A stretch of DNA of 63,042 nucleotides from SIG480 sp045537045. GTDB taxonomy: Bacteria > Bacillota > Clostridia > Oscillospirales > JAAYXM01. Below the pieces are notes generated by a model. The model saw only the letters and a list, made by a program, of their open reading frames with translations, was not told the origin of the DNA and searched no databases. Shown piece after piece: positions 31,511 through 39,682 of this stretch. The stretch covers positions 1 through 63,042 of the forward strand of contig JAZSOS010000042.1 of assembly GCA_045537045.1 (NCBI GenBank), read 5' to 3'. The first letter of the stretch is position 1. The number at the start of each line of letters is the position of its first letter. Position numbers and translations under genes: made by a program.

Positions 31511-32295
31511 TTATTCCTCATCGCCGTAGAGACGTTTTATTGCATGAATAACATCAAGACCGTATTCGCCGGAAACCGTGTTGCATTCGGCGGAGGTATG
31601 TCCGATAAGGTTTAGCGTGCCGGTAACGCCGTTTGCCATCTTTACAAATGCCTGACCGCTGTCCTCGCAGTCATAGCCTTCACGGATATGTACATTTCCG
31701 TGAATCTCTGCAATGTCAGAGTCTGTGAAGTACTTCATCTTGTCAAGGCAATGTGCACCGAGGTTCATCATGATGCCGCCACCGGAAATTTTTTTGGTAA
31801 GAAACCATCTCGGACGGTCATCGGAGAAATAGTTCAAATTTCTTGTTTCGTGGAAGCTTACAAGCTCTCCAAGCTCTCCGGATTGGATAAGCTTTTTAGC
31901 GTAGACATTGGCTGGCATATATCTCTGAAGATGCCCTACCCAAAGCATAACATTGTTCTTCTTGCAGCAGTCAATCATATTGCGGCAATCCTCGCGGGAA
32001 ATACCCATCGGTTTTTCAAGAAAAACATTTACTCCGCGCTCTGCACAGTAGCACGTTGCTTCTCCGTGGAGAGCGTGAGGAAGTGTGATAATTGCAAAAT
32101 CTATTTCGCCACAAATCTCGTCAATCATCTTTTTGTAATCCGTGTACGGAGTAGCACCCCTAGCATCGCAGATGCGCTTTAAATTCGGCTCTGAAAGGTC
32201 ACAAGCGGCAACAATAGAGGCATCATCAATTGTTTCGAACGCGTGAAGGTGCCCCGAGCTTATTTTCCACAGCCGATAAGTGCGGCTTTAATCAT
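31511..32295 (-). pseudogene. Gfo/Idh/MocA-family oxidoreductase, frameshifted
   Basis: The uninterrupted part (31511-32128) shows the family's EKP motif (VNVFLEKPMGISREDC), the central VGHLQRYMPANVYAKKLI and GGIMMNLGAHCLDKMKYF. The missing N-terminus is present upstream but in another frame: ATG 32295 opens with MIKAALIGCGK and then meets TAA. Adding one base to the A-run at 32263-32266 restores the NAD-binding start, continuing ISSGHLHAFETIDDASIVAA into the downstream frame. Even when repaired the protein has only 261 residues, about 70 fewer than usual, with a short C-terminus. The gene is either decaying or carries a homopolymer sequencing error. Substrate unknown. Confidence 0.75.
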
Positions 32296-32430
32296 AATAA
32301 AAACAACCCCTTCTAAAATTAGGAAAAAATTAATCAATTATATTTAATGTACCACAAACAAAAAATGCTTGCAACATAAAAAATAGCATAAATGGGAAAA
32401 ATTATTAAAAGAAAACTTCATGCATTTTCT

Positions 32431-32486
32431 TTGGCAAAATGTTGGCAGAAAGTTGGCAACACAAAAAATAAATTCTGTGTTATACT
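32431..32486 (+). promoter_or_regulatory. Extended -10 promoter with three phased TTGGCA repeats
   Basis: TTGGCA occurs at 32431, 32442 and 32453, exactly 11 bases apart, so all three face the same side of the helix. An extended -10, TGTTATACT (TATACT at 32481-32486), lies 22 bases beyond the last repeat, and no proper -35 is present. This looks like activator sites upstream of a weak promoter for the 32623 gene. The leader from 32493 to 32622 holds two hairpins (GACGCT/AGCGTC and TTTGTATTG/CAATACAAA). No gene is seen in 32296-32622. Confidence 0.5.
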
Positions 32487-32622
32487 TTATGACAATGATG
32501 CTTTTTGAGTGAACGTCTGTGAATTTGTGCGCGATTCATAAAGGACGCTCCGTGTGCGCAAAGCGTCAGATTTTGTATTGAAAAAACAATACAAATAAAT
32601 TATAATAAAAAGGTGAACAACA

Positions 32623-33738
32623 ATGATAACACAAAATTTATTTAACAAAAAGTCAAAAACTTTCATGGACTATGAGCCAGGTAAGTTGCCGGGCAAAAAG
32701 GACCGGGGCGCTCAGACGAAAGCTGAAGCCAAAGCTTATAACCCTTTTGCATCTAACGTCACATTAGTTGGAGATAACATAACCCAAAAGGACTATGATG
32801 ATTTCTTTGAGGGATTTAATGATCCGTACGGAGAAAAAAGAGAACAAGAACGACAGCAGAAAAAACAGTTGCGGCAGGAACCAAAGATAAGAAAACTTCC
32901 TTTTGCCCCATCACAAGAAGTGAAAATTGAGAAAATGCCAGTCGATCCAAATAAACCATTATCCTTTATTCAATATGTAAATGGAGAAACAGAAGACCCG
33001 TGGGTGTCATCTCTCGGTGGTGATTTGAAGTCCAACGAAGACAAGGATCTTTTCCTTGAAGGTTTCGTGGGAGAGTCTAAGCAACTACAAAACAAAACTC
33101 AAAATAAAGATGCCATAGAGTTTGGAGCAGATTCCGAAACCTATAAAATCCTTCAGGATCTCAGTAAACGATGGTATGCAACTTCTGATTCTGCAGAAAA
33201 AGACAGACTGCACGAGGTTGCAGAAGAAGTAAGAAGACTTGCTCGTGGTAACAACCGAGTAAAATATGGTACAGACGAAATATTTGATGTTATGCACAAA
33301 AATGCAAAACTCGGACAACTTGTCAATGCAGGCTCACTCGGAACCATTCCGATAAAAGCAACTTTAACAAATCCTCTTTTAGCCGGGGCTTCCGGTGGGA
33401 TACTTGAGCCGTCTGCTTTCCTTACCGCAATGACCGACTATGGACCATGGGATTATAAGCGGAAGGATTACTGGCGAGTAGGCGGTGATGAAGGAAAAAA
33501 TTTGAAATTTTTTGACGGAAAAGACCTTGATGAAGACAATAACAGAAATTGGTTACCGTGGATATATTTTGACGGTTATCTCATCGGTGCAGATAAATTC
33601 GGCAATATGAATATGGCGTATGTCGGCAAAAAAATGGGTCTTCCCGAGTGGGTTTATAAAAACTTCACTACGATGGACAATCCTGAGGATATATTTTGGA
33701 TTGACAAAGGAATCAGCTACGCAAATTTAGGGAGGTAA
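32623..33738 (+). CDS. Putative toxin-domain protein, polymorphic toxin type 44-like C-terminus
   Basis: A 371-residue soluble protein without signal peptide or membrane segment. The N-terminal half is polar and looks disordered (QERQQKKQLRQ, many Lys/Glu/Asp), with two similar short motifs, DDFFEGFNDP and DLFLEGFVGE. A helical middle segment (about 170-220) precedes a C-terminal domain with GPWDYKRKDYWRV and ADKFGNMNMAYVGKKMGLPE. These resemble the GPWDYK and FGN..YG.VG patterns that I remember from polymorphic toxin type 44. The match is from memory, so the call is tentative. It is AT-rich compared with neighbouring genes. A two-base gap links it to a membrane beta-propeller gene that could be its partner or immunity protein. 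Confidence 0.5.
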   Translation: MITQNLFNKKSKTFMDYEPGKLPGKKDRGAQTKAEAKAYNPFASNVTLVGDNITQKDYDDFFEGFNDPYGEKREQERQQKKQLRQEPKIRKLPFAPSQEVKIEKMPVDPNKPLSFIQYVNGETEDPWVSSLGGDLKSNEDKDLFLEGFVGESKQLQNKTQNKDAIEFGADSETYKILQDLSKRWYATSDSAEKDRLHEVAEEVRRLARGNNRVKYGTDEIFDVMHKNAKLGQLVNAGSLGTIPIKATLTNPLLAGASGGILEPSAFLTAMTDYGPWDYKRKDYWRVGGDEGKNLKFFDGKDLDEDNNRNWLPWIYFDGYLIGADKFGNMNMAYVGKKMGLPEWVYKNFTTMDNPEDIFWIDKGISYANLGR

Positions 33739-33740
33739 AA

Positions 33741-34718
33741 ATGAAAAAGTTTGTTTTGTATATAGCTTTAGCAATACTTTTGCTATTGCTTGCAGACACC
33801 ACACAAAAAAAAGAAGAAAATACCATGCTGGGAAATGTTCCGGGAAATATCTTGAATGGTGGCGATGTTGCACAGGACGAAGATTTTTTTTATTATACAA
33901 CCACTGCAGCTTCCCACAGTGAAAGCGGCTTATACAAGGCGAATAAAAACTCTTTCAAGAAGATAAAAATAGCAAATGGCTACATAAATGATTTAAATAT
34001 TGCGGGAGATTATATCTATTATGTTGTTGGTTCTCCGGGTTTTATTTGGAAAATGAGCAAGAACGGAATTTTGCGTCAACCTGTATTGCTTAAGGACGTA
34101 ACAAATGTCATTATCAGCGGAGACACAATATATTACAGGCTTACTCTTTGCGATGGAATCTGGATTAAAACGGAGTGGCTTAAACCTTATGTAGGCAGTA
34201 TATACTCCTGTGATTTAAACGGTCGAAACAAAAAGCTAATTTCAAAAGAAGAAATCTTACGTTTTGTTGTTGATGGGGATAAGATTTATTATACCGACCA
34301 CACCGACAACTATTCTATATGGAGAATGGATACATCGGGAGAAAACAAAGAAAAACTCCATTCAAAAGAATCCTCTGAATTGAAGTTTTGTGTTCCGAAT
34401 TTTGACGAAAAGTATCTTTATTTCACCGCAGATGATTGCCTGTATCGAATGGATAAAGAAACTCTGAAAAAAGATGTTTTACTCAAGGATAACTTTGCGG
34501 ATATGATTGTTTACGGCGATTCAATATTTTTCTGTACATCTGATGAACGAGGAATATACAGACTTTCAAAAGACGGCAGAGAAAAAGAGCATCTTTTCAA
34601 AGGAAAGATTTACGGCTTCGAAGTTGCCGAAAATTCGCTTTTCTTTTACTACAACAACGAGGGGCTGCACCATTTTGACATTGAAACGCAAAAACTCACA
34701 AAACTCTCCGACCATTAA
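33741..34718 (+). CDS. Membrane-anchored beta-propeller protein (DUF5050-like)
   Basis: A 325-residue protein. One N-terminal hydrophobic helix (FVLYIALAILLLLLADTT) anchors or exports it. The rest consists of repeated units of the type DYIYYV, DTIYYR, DKIYYTDHTDNYSIWRMD and KYLYFTADDCLYRMD, spaced about 40-50 residues, as in DUF5050/YncE-like beta-propellers that bind sugars or proteins outside the cell. GGAGG precedes the ATG. The two-base spacing to the toxin-like gene means co-translation. Its role could be binding partner, immunity factor or unrelated surface protein. A terminator follows. Confidence 0.6.
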   Translation: MKKFVLYIALAILLLLLADTTQKKEENTMLGNVPGNILNGGDVAQDEDFFYYTTTAASHSESGLYKANKNSFKKIKIANGYINDLNIAGDYIYYVVGSPGFIWKMSKNGILRQPVLLKDVTNVIISGDTIYYRLTLCDGIWIKTEWLKPYVGSIYSCDLNGRNKKLISKEEILRFVVDGDKIYYTDHTDNYSIWRMDTSGENKEKLHSKESSELKFCVPNFDEKYLYFTADDCLYRMDKETLKKDVLLKDNFADMIVYGDSIFFCTSDERGIYRLSKDGREKEHLFKGKIYGFEVAENSLFFYYNNEGLHHFDIETQKLTKLSDH

Positions 34719-34788
34719 GCCTCTCACAATACGTCAAAAACACAAGCAGAATATATTGAGCACATGAGTGGCAGCGCTTCTTCTCCGC

Positions 34789-34821
34789 AAAAAGACGGCA
34801 AGTTTAGGCTTGCCGTCTTTT
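34789..34821. terminator. Bidirectional terminator after the toxin-like/propeller pair
   Basis: AAAAAGACGGCAAG (34789-34802) pairs with CTTGCCGTCTTTT (34809-34821) around six bases, between convergent genes. T-runs are present on both strands. Confidence 0.85.
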
Positions 34822-34834
34822 ACTTATTATGTCT

Positions 34835-35917
34835 TTACTTCATTGCAAGGCTTGAGTTGAGAAGGCTTGAGCTGTACAGGAACAACACATCGCAGTTTTG
34901 GAAATCCACAAATGAGCCTATCATGGCGCTTTGGATATAGCGGATATCCACAAGCGTTATTTTGCTGTAAGCAGGGATAAGAAGTGGTGCAAGGCTTGAA
35001 GCGTAAGAGTCACGGAAGATAACAAGCTCGCGCTTTTCTTTCACGGCGGGGTTTTCCACTACAAGCAAAGCATTGTTGCCGGAGAGGAACAGCTCATACG
35101 GGTCGCGCCCGTTTGCCTTTTCGAAGTTGTACACATACGAGTTCTCGGGACGTCCCGTGTCGAAGCTCGTCACGGAAACATTATTTAAAATGTCGTTTGT
35201 AAGATATTTTATCGTATCCGGCGAAGCTTTCATTGCCGACTGACCGGCAAACACGCCGTAAAACGGAACATCGAGGACATTTTCGGTATACTCCGCAGAG
35301 ATATCTGCGCCCATTTCAGATGCAATATGCTCTGCTATATCACCGATGCACTCTTGTTTCCAGTGTGAATCCGTGCGGTAGAAATCTTCAAGAGACAAAA
35401 GCGGAAAAACGTCAATGTAGTTCATATACGGAGTTTTTTCCCTCATATACGAGACGAGTGCTGAATAGTCAAGCTTTAACGTATCGAGGAAAAAGTTCTT
35501 GTCCGGCACGATTGAGAAGTAAATATTTGCGTTTGCATCGCGAAGATATGCATCGTAAATAAATTGGAATCTATCCGCCGCATGGTCAAGCATCGGCGTA
35601 TTTATCGGATAATCGAGTTTGGACAGATGTCCGTTTTTTACTATAACACCATTGTTGTCGGAAAGATTGAAGACATACTTTGATATATATGCCTTCACGG
35701 CGCGGAACGCATCACGGAACGGAAAAGCATCCGTGGCGTATTCTTCAAAGCCGTTCGCAAAATTGCCGGAGAAGATGCTTTCCGCGGAAAGCTCCGGCAT
35801 CGGTGCGAGAACGCGGCGCTCGCTCTCGGAAAAGTCGGTTTTCGGGTAAAACCATACCAAAAGAGTAAGAACAGCCAAAAGAAGCGCCGATGAAATGCAT
35901 GTTACCTTATTTTTCAT
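34835..35917 (-). CDS. AlgX/AlgJ-type SGNH (DHHW) acetyltransferase-like protein
   Basis: A 360-residue exported protein. It has an N-terminal membrane helix (ALLLAVLTLLVWFYP), then an AlgX/AlgJ-like SGNH fold. The block YRTDSHWKQ holds the Asp/His dyad and VIFRDSYASSLAPLL the likely nucleophilic serine, while EEYATDAFPFRDAFRAVKAYI is a typical N-terminal block of this family. Together with the MBOAT gene upstream (nine-base gap) it would O-acetylate an extracellular polysaccharide: MBOAT moves the acetyl group across the membrane and this protein transfers it. Acceptor polymer unknown. Confidence 0.8.
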   Translation of the reverse strand: MKNKVTCISSALLLAVLTLLVWFYPKTDFSESERRVLAPMPELSAESIFSGNFANGFEEYATDAFPFRDAFRAVKAYISKYVFNLSDNNGVIVKNGHLSKLDYPINTPMLDHAADRFQFIYDAYLRDANANIYFSIVPDKNFFLDTLKLDYSALVSYMREKTPYMNYIDVFPLLSLEDFYRTDSHWKQECIGDIAEHIASEMGADISAEYTENVLDVPFYGVFAGQSAMKASPDTIKYLTNDILNNVSVTSFDTGRPENSYVYNFEKANGRDPYELFLSGNNALLVVENPAVKEKRELVIFRDSYASSLAPLLIPAYSKITLVDIRYIQSAMIGSFVDFQNCDVLFLYSSSLLNSSLAMK

Positions 35918-35926
35918 AGCGACCTC

Positions 35927-37315
35927 CTAAAATCTGAAATACAAAAACGGATTGAAAGAGCCGTCAACGAGATATGCAGTTATCAGAATGAAAAGAATGC
36001 ACAGAACCGGCGCTTCAAGCAAAGAAAGACGCTGCCCAAGGCGCGTTTTCCCGATAAAATACTTTAGTGCAGGGGTAGCGCCGATAATTGCAATGGCAAA
36101 AAGAGGTGCATATGAGCGCAGATAATAGAAAAATTCTGCATTTGCGAGAGGATACTCCCCTGCCCCGAACATTGCGCCGATATATGCTGCGGCATCCGGA
36201 AGAGATTTTGCATCGAATATAACAAAGCTTACCAGAACAAAAAGCGAGACATATATATGAGCAACTATACGGTTTTTTTCAATGTATCTGCCGAGAAAGA
36301 GCTTTTCGGCAAGAAGCAGGACTGCAAAGTAAAGTCCCCACACAGCAAAGGTCCACTCTGCACCGTGCCAGAAGCCGGTCAGACACCACACGACGAGGAT
36401 ATTAAATACAAAACGGCCTGTCCTTACGCGGTTTCCGCCGAGCGGGATATATACATAATCGCGGAACCACGAGCCGAGCGAGATATGCCAGCGGCGCCAG
36501 AATTCGGAGATGCTTTTTGAAATAAACGGATAGTTGAAGTTTTCCATAAATTTAAAGCCGAATATCCGCCCGAGGCCTATCGCCATATCGGAATAGCCTG
36601 AGAAGTCAAAGTATACGTGAAGAGTAAAGGCAATTGCGTACATCCAGAAAAATGCGACGGATTTATCCTGCGATGCGTGAAAGATTTTAACAAGCTCACC
36701 AAGCTGGTTTGCTATAAGAATTTTCTTTGAAAGACCGAGGATAAGGCGGCGCGCGCCGTATGCAAAGTCATCAGAAGTGCTTGTCCGCTCGCGCAGAGAG
36801 TGCTCTACATCAATATAGCGAACAATCGGACCCGCAATAAGCTGGGGAAACATTGTTATATACGCAGCAAGGTCAATGGGGTTTCTTTGCGCCGGAACAT
36901 CGCCGCGGTAAACATCGACAGTATAGCTTAAAATCTGGAAAGTGTAAAAGCTGATACCGATGGGAAGTGCGATGTTAAGAAGTGGGATTGAGAGACCTGT
37001 GGCGGCGTTTATGTTGCTGATGAAGAAATCGGCGTATTTAAAATATAGAAGCGAAGAAAGAGAAACGGCAACAGACAGGAAAAGAAGCACGCGAGAAGCG
37101 GTGCTCCCGCGCCGTTTTTCAATTGCGAGCGCAAAAAAATAGCCGCACGCGATTGTGCCGAGCATCAGGAATACATATATCGGCTCTCCCCACGCGTAAA
37201 AAACAAGGCTTGAAAGGAAAAGTGTTGTATTTCGAAGCTTCTTCGGCGACAGAAAGTACAGAAGAAGCACCGTGGGGAGAAAGTAATACAGGAAAGGTAT
37301 GCTTGAAAAAAGCAC
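35927..37315 (-). CDS. MBOAT-family O-acyltransferase (AlgI/DltB-like)
   Basis: A 462-residue polytopic membrane protein with about eleven hydrophobic segments. Family signatures are FPQLIAGPIVRYIDV, FDFSGYSDMAIGLGRIFGFK, FWRRWHISLGSWFRDYVYIP and the catalytic histidine in WCLTGFWHGAEWTFAVWG. The start is GTG 37315, eight bases after AAAGGAGG. It is paired with the AlgX/J-like gene downstream. No alginate or teichoic-acid genes are adjacent, so the substrate is open. Confidence 0.9.
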   Translation of the reverse strand: MLFSSIPFLYYFLPTVLLLYFLSPKKLRNTTLFLSSLVFYAWGEPIYVFLMLGTIACGYFFALAIEKRRGSTASRVLLFLSVAVSLSSLLYFKYADFFISNINAATGLSIPLLNIALPIGISFYTFQILSYTVDVYRGDVPAQRNPIDLAAYITMFPQLIAGPIVRYIDVEHSLRERTSTSDDFAYGARRLILGLSKKILIANQLGELVKIFHASQDKSVAFFWMYAIAFTLHVYFDFSGYSDMAIGLGRIFGFKFMENFNYPFISKSISEFWRRWHISLGSWFRDYVYIPLGGNRVRTGRFVFNILVVWCLTGFWHGAEWTFAVWGLYFAVLLLAEKLFLGRYIEKNRIVAHIYVSLFVLVSFVIFDAKSLPDAAAYIGAMFGAGEYPLANAEFFYYLRSYAPLFAIAIIGATPALKYFIGKTRLGQRLSLLEAPVLCILFILITAYLVDGSFNPFLYFRF

Positions 37316-37380
37316 GGTAAAACCTCCTTTTGGAATATGCGATAATTGCCGATTACCGCCAAGCAGTAAAGGGATTAACT

Positions 37381-37555
37381 AAAGGGGTTCTCTTGCGAAC
37401 CCCTTTAAAACCCCACGCTTTGTCGCTGCCCGCGCAGCGGATAAATTATGCGCTTATCACGAAGGCTTCTGCTAATGGCAAAACTTCGTTTTGCACGCGA
37501 AGCCTTTACCGTGATTTCGCTGTAATTTATTGTCCGCTTGGCGCGAAAGGCGACA
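37381..37555. repeat. Long palindromic intergenic element, copy 2
   Basis: The copy has the same architecture as copy 1: terminal hairpin AAAGGGGTT/AACCCCTTT, then CCCCACGCTTTGTCGCTGC, long arms around AGCGGATAAATTAT and CTGTAATTTATTGTCCGCTT. The inner stem (CACGAAGGCTTC with GAAGCCTTTACCGTG) has a different sequence from copy 1 but still pairs, and the apical hairpin is GCAAAACTTCGTTTTGC. The rest of 37316-37636 holds the ribosome site of the MBOAT gene and no gene. Confidence 0.8.
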
Positions 37556-37636
37556 TTTTGTTACGGAACATTTTTTTCTCTACACTGCGGTAGAGCATAT
37601 CTTTATAAGAATGGGAGTTGTTATATTTCCGTACGC

Positions 37637-38425
37637 TTATTCTTCAAAAGTTTTCGGGCACATAAGGAAGAACACCTTGTTGCCGCTTTTTTCAACAATT
37701 GTTTGCTCGGCTTCAGTGCAGATGTTCCAGCGCGGGTTTGCCGCACCCTTAAGTGTGCTTATAAAAGCGTCTGCGCCTGAAGCGTCGGAGAGTTCAAAAA
37801 CATAACCTACAAACGGGATTGTACCGATAGCTGGAGCAAACATATATCCGCTTGAAAATCCGCGGATTTCCGTGTTGTCAAAGCCGGTGAGAAGGCCTTC
37901 CTCTACTGGAACAACGCCGCCCATAAACTGAATTGAGCTGTGGGAGAGGACTGCATTTGCAATTTCCTCTGCACTCTTTCCGGAATTTGCGCGCCATACA
38001 GCGGCAAGTGTTTCGCCGACAGTTGTGCCGGAGGGCTTTGTATTATTTTCCGGTGCCGGAGACGGTGAGGGAGCAGGTTGGGCAGGCTTTTGGGCGGGTT
38101 TCTCAGCAGGCTGTGCCGGCTTCTGTGTGCTTGCCGGCTTGTCGGACTCAGGATTCTTTGAAGGCTTGGTTGAAGAAACAGGCTTCTTTTCCTCTTCAGG
38201 TGTCTTTTCTTCTTCCTTTTCGGCATCTTCGGTTTCGACCTCTGCATCGGAAGCCTCGTCCTCTGCCGGCTTTCCGTTTACGTCATCTGTATTGGATGCC
38301 GGAATATCGGTTGTGATATTTTCGTTTTCGGGGGAAACTTCGGGTTTTTCCTCTCCGCGGCACGCCGCAAGGGAGAGAGCGAGGGAAAGTGCGAGCAGGA
38401 TTGCAAGTAATTTTTTCATTTTCAT
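37637..38425 (-). CDS. Secreted lipoprotein of unknown function with Pro/Lys/Glu linker
   Basis: A 262-residue protein with a lipoprotein signal peptide: basic MKMKK, a hydrophobic core and lipobox LAAC at about residue 22. A long low-complexity region follows (acidic Glu/Asp, then Lys/Pro/Ala repeats such as KPAQPAEKPAQKPAQP, to about residue 130), which would span the cell wall. The C-terminal domain of about 125 residues (ETLAAVWRANSGKSAEEIAN to FLMCPKTFEE) is compact and not recognised. It is a single gene. Confidence 0.75.
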   Translation of the reverse strand: MKMKKLLAILLALSLALSLAACRGEEKPEVSPENENITTDIPASNTDDVNGKPAEDEASDAEVETEDAEKEEEKTPEEEKKPVSSTKPSKNPESDKPASTQKPAQPAEKPAQKPAQPAPSPSPAPENNTKPSGTTVGETLAAVWRANSGKSAEEIANAVLSHSSIQFMGGVVPVEEGLLTGFDNTEIRGFSSGYMFAPAIGTIPFVGYVFELSDASGADAFISTLKGAANPRWNICTEAEQTIVEKSGNKVFFLMCPKTFEE

Positions 38426-38613
38426 TTTCTCCTTACATATAATATGTAGTTACCTTTATAGAATACCCTAAAAAGGATGTTTTGTCAACTCAGGCAACCG
38501 TATATTAGACTAAGATGCGGGATAAAAAGTTTGCAATATTTAAAAAATTATGTTACCATATAAACCGAGGGGTGTCGGACACCTTAAGGTTTAAAAGAAA
38601 GCGAGGAATTTTC

Positions 38614-39375
38614 ATGAAAAAAAAAGTAATAGCGGGCACGGTGCTTGCGCTTTGCATAAGCTTTGCTTCGGCATCAGTGATACCGACGCTGCCTCAAATT
38701 ATACCGTTTGGCGCGGTGCGTTTTATCTCCCCTGTGCTTATGTGCTCGGAGCAGACACTTGCGCTTGCGCATCAGGCAAAAAAAGAACAGATACAGAAGG
38801 AAGAGGAATATATCCCGCGCGGCAACGTTGCATATGTTGTGCGGGCAGACCAGCGGCTTAATATGGAAACGGGCAAATACTACGGTGAGCTGACGCTTAT
38901 CAATGAGACGGGACTTTTTGAGGCAAAGACCGTTGAGGATGTTGAAAACTATAACTTTATGCCGGTCTTTACAACGGAAAGAATCGGCAGGATTTCCGAA
39001 TGGGAAGGAAAATTCATTCAGTTTGATATGCGGAACACCGATAAAATACAGAAGCTTGAGCCGCGCCACAGTGCGGTAAGAAACGCTTTTGACGGTGAGG
39101 ATGGATTTTATCGCGTGAATGTTGTTTCGGAGCGCAACGGCATTTTGTCTTTCTACGATACGGCGGATGATGTCGATGTTTCGGCCAAAGCAGCTGATAG
39201 CCTTGCGTATCGGGAGAAAGGCCATGCGGTGATTGCGATAGATGGCAGTGAGTATGCCGGAGAGACTCTTTCGAGAGTGTCATCGAAGGAAGGTATTCTT
39301 AGAGCAGGTACAGGAAATGCCGTAATTCAGGTATATGAAGGCGAAATTATACGCGTTTTTTCATTTACGGAATAG
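38614..39375 (+). CDS. Exported protein of unknown function
   Basis: A 253-residue protein starting MKKKVIAGTVLALCISFASA, a signal peptide or N-terminal anchor. The rest is soluble with repeated beta-rich segments (RLNMETGKYYGELTLINETG, GFYRVNVVSERNGILSFYDT); no family recognised. The frame is open from 38515, but ATG 38614 with GAGG upstream fits the signal sequence. A promoter-like TTGCAA/TACCAT pair (38529-38557) and a GGTGTC/GACACC hairpin (38570-38582) lie in the leader. Single gene. Confidence 0.7.
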   Translation: MKKKVIAGTVLALCISFASASVIPTLPQIIPFGAVRFISPVLMCSEQTLALAHQAKKEQIQKEEEYIPRGNVAYVVRADQRLNMETGKYYGELTLINETGLFEAKTVEDVENYNFMPVFTTERIGRISEWEGKFIQFDMRNTDKIQKLEPRHSAVRNAFDGEDGFYRVNVVSERNGILSFYDTADDVDVSAKAADSLAYREKGHAVIAIDGSEYAGETLSRVSSKEGILRAGTGNAVIQVYEGEIIRVFSFTE

Positions 39376-39479
39376 CCGGGATATATATGTATGTGCATAA
39401 TACCCAAAAAAATAATGTTATAAAATTTGCGAATTTAAGTTAAAATATACTTATTATGCTTGGAAAAAGTTATAAAATG

Positions 39480-39510
39480 CGACGGTGTCTGCGATGCGCG
39501 GACACCGTCG
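39480..39510. terminator. Hairpin between the exported-protein gene and msmK
   Basis: CGACGGTGTC (39480-39489) pairs with GACACCGTCG (39501-39510), followed by TTTACAATTT, a weak terminator. Its stem shares GGTGTC/GACACC with the leader hairpin at 38570. No gene is seen in 39376-39682. Confidence 0.6.
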
Positions 39511-39595
39511 TTTACAATTTGGCAAAATACGTTTGTACATTCAGTATAGTTGACCTTGTACAAAAGCAACAATAAAGGTTTGGTTAATTAGATAA

Positions 39596-39624
39596 TTTAC
39601 TTTTCGGGGCTAAAGTGATATACT
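39596..39624 (+). promoter_or_regulatory. Promoter of msmK
   Basis: -35 TTTACT (39596-39601), a 17-base spacer and -10 TATACT (39619-39624), about 50 bases before the msmK start. Confidence 0.65.
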
Positions 39625-39682
39625 TTATTGGTAATATCGGAAGATATTTTAAAATGTATAAAATTTTGGAGGTATATATACA

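Noticed and set aside
32453..32486. TTGGCA (32453) as -35 of the promoter with TATACT
   Set aside because: The spacer would be 22 bases, too long for sigma-A; the phased repeats look like activator sites instead.
38515..38613. Upstream extension of the exported protein starting MRDKKFAIFKKL
   Set aside because: It would place the signal peptide 33 residues inside the protein; ATG 38614 has a ribosome site and a normal signal start.
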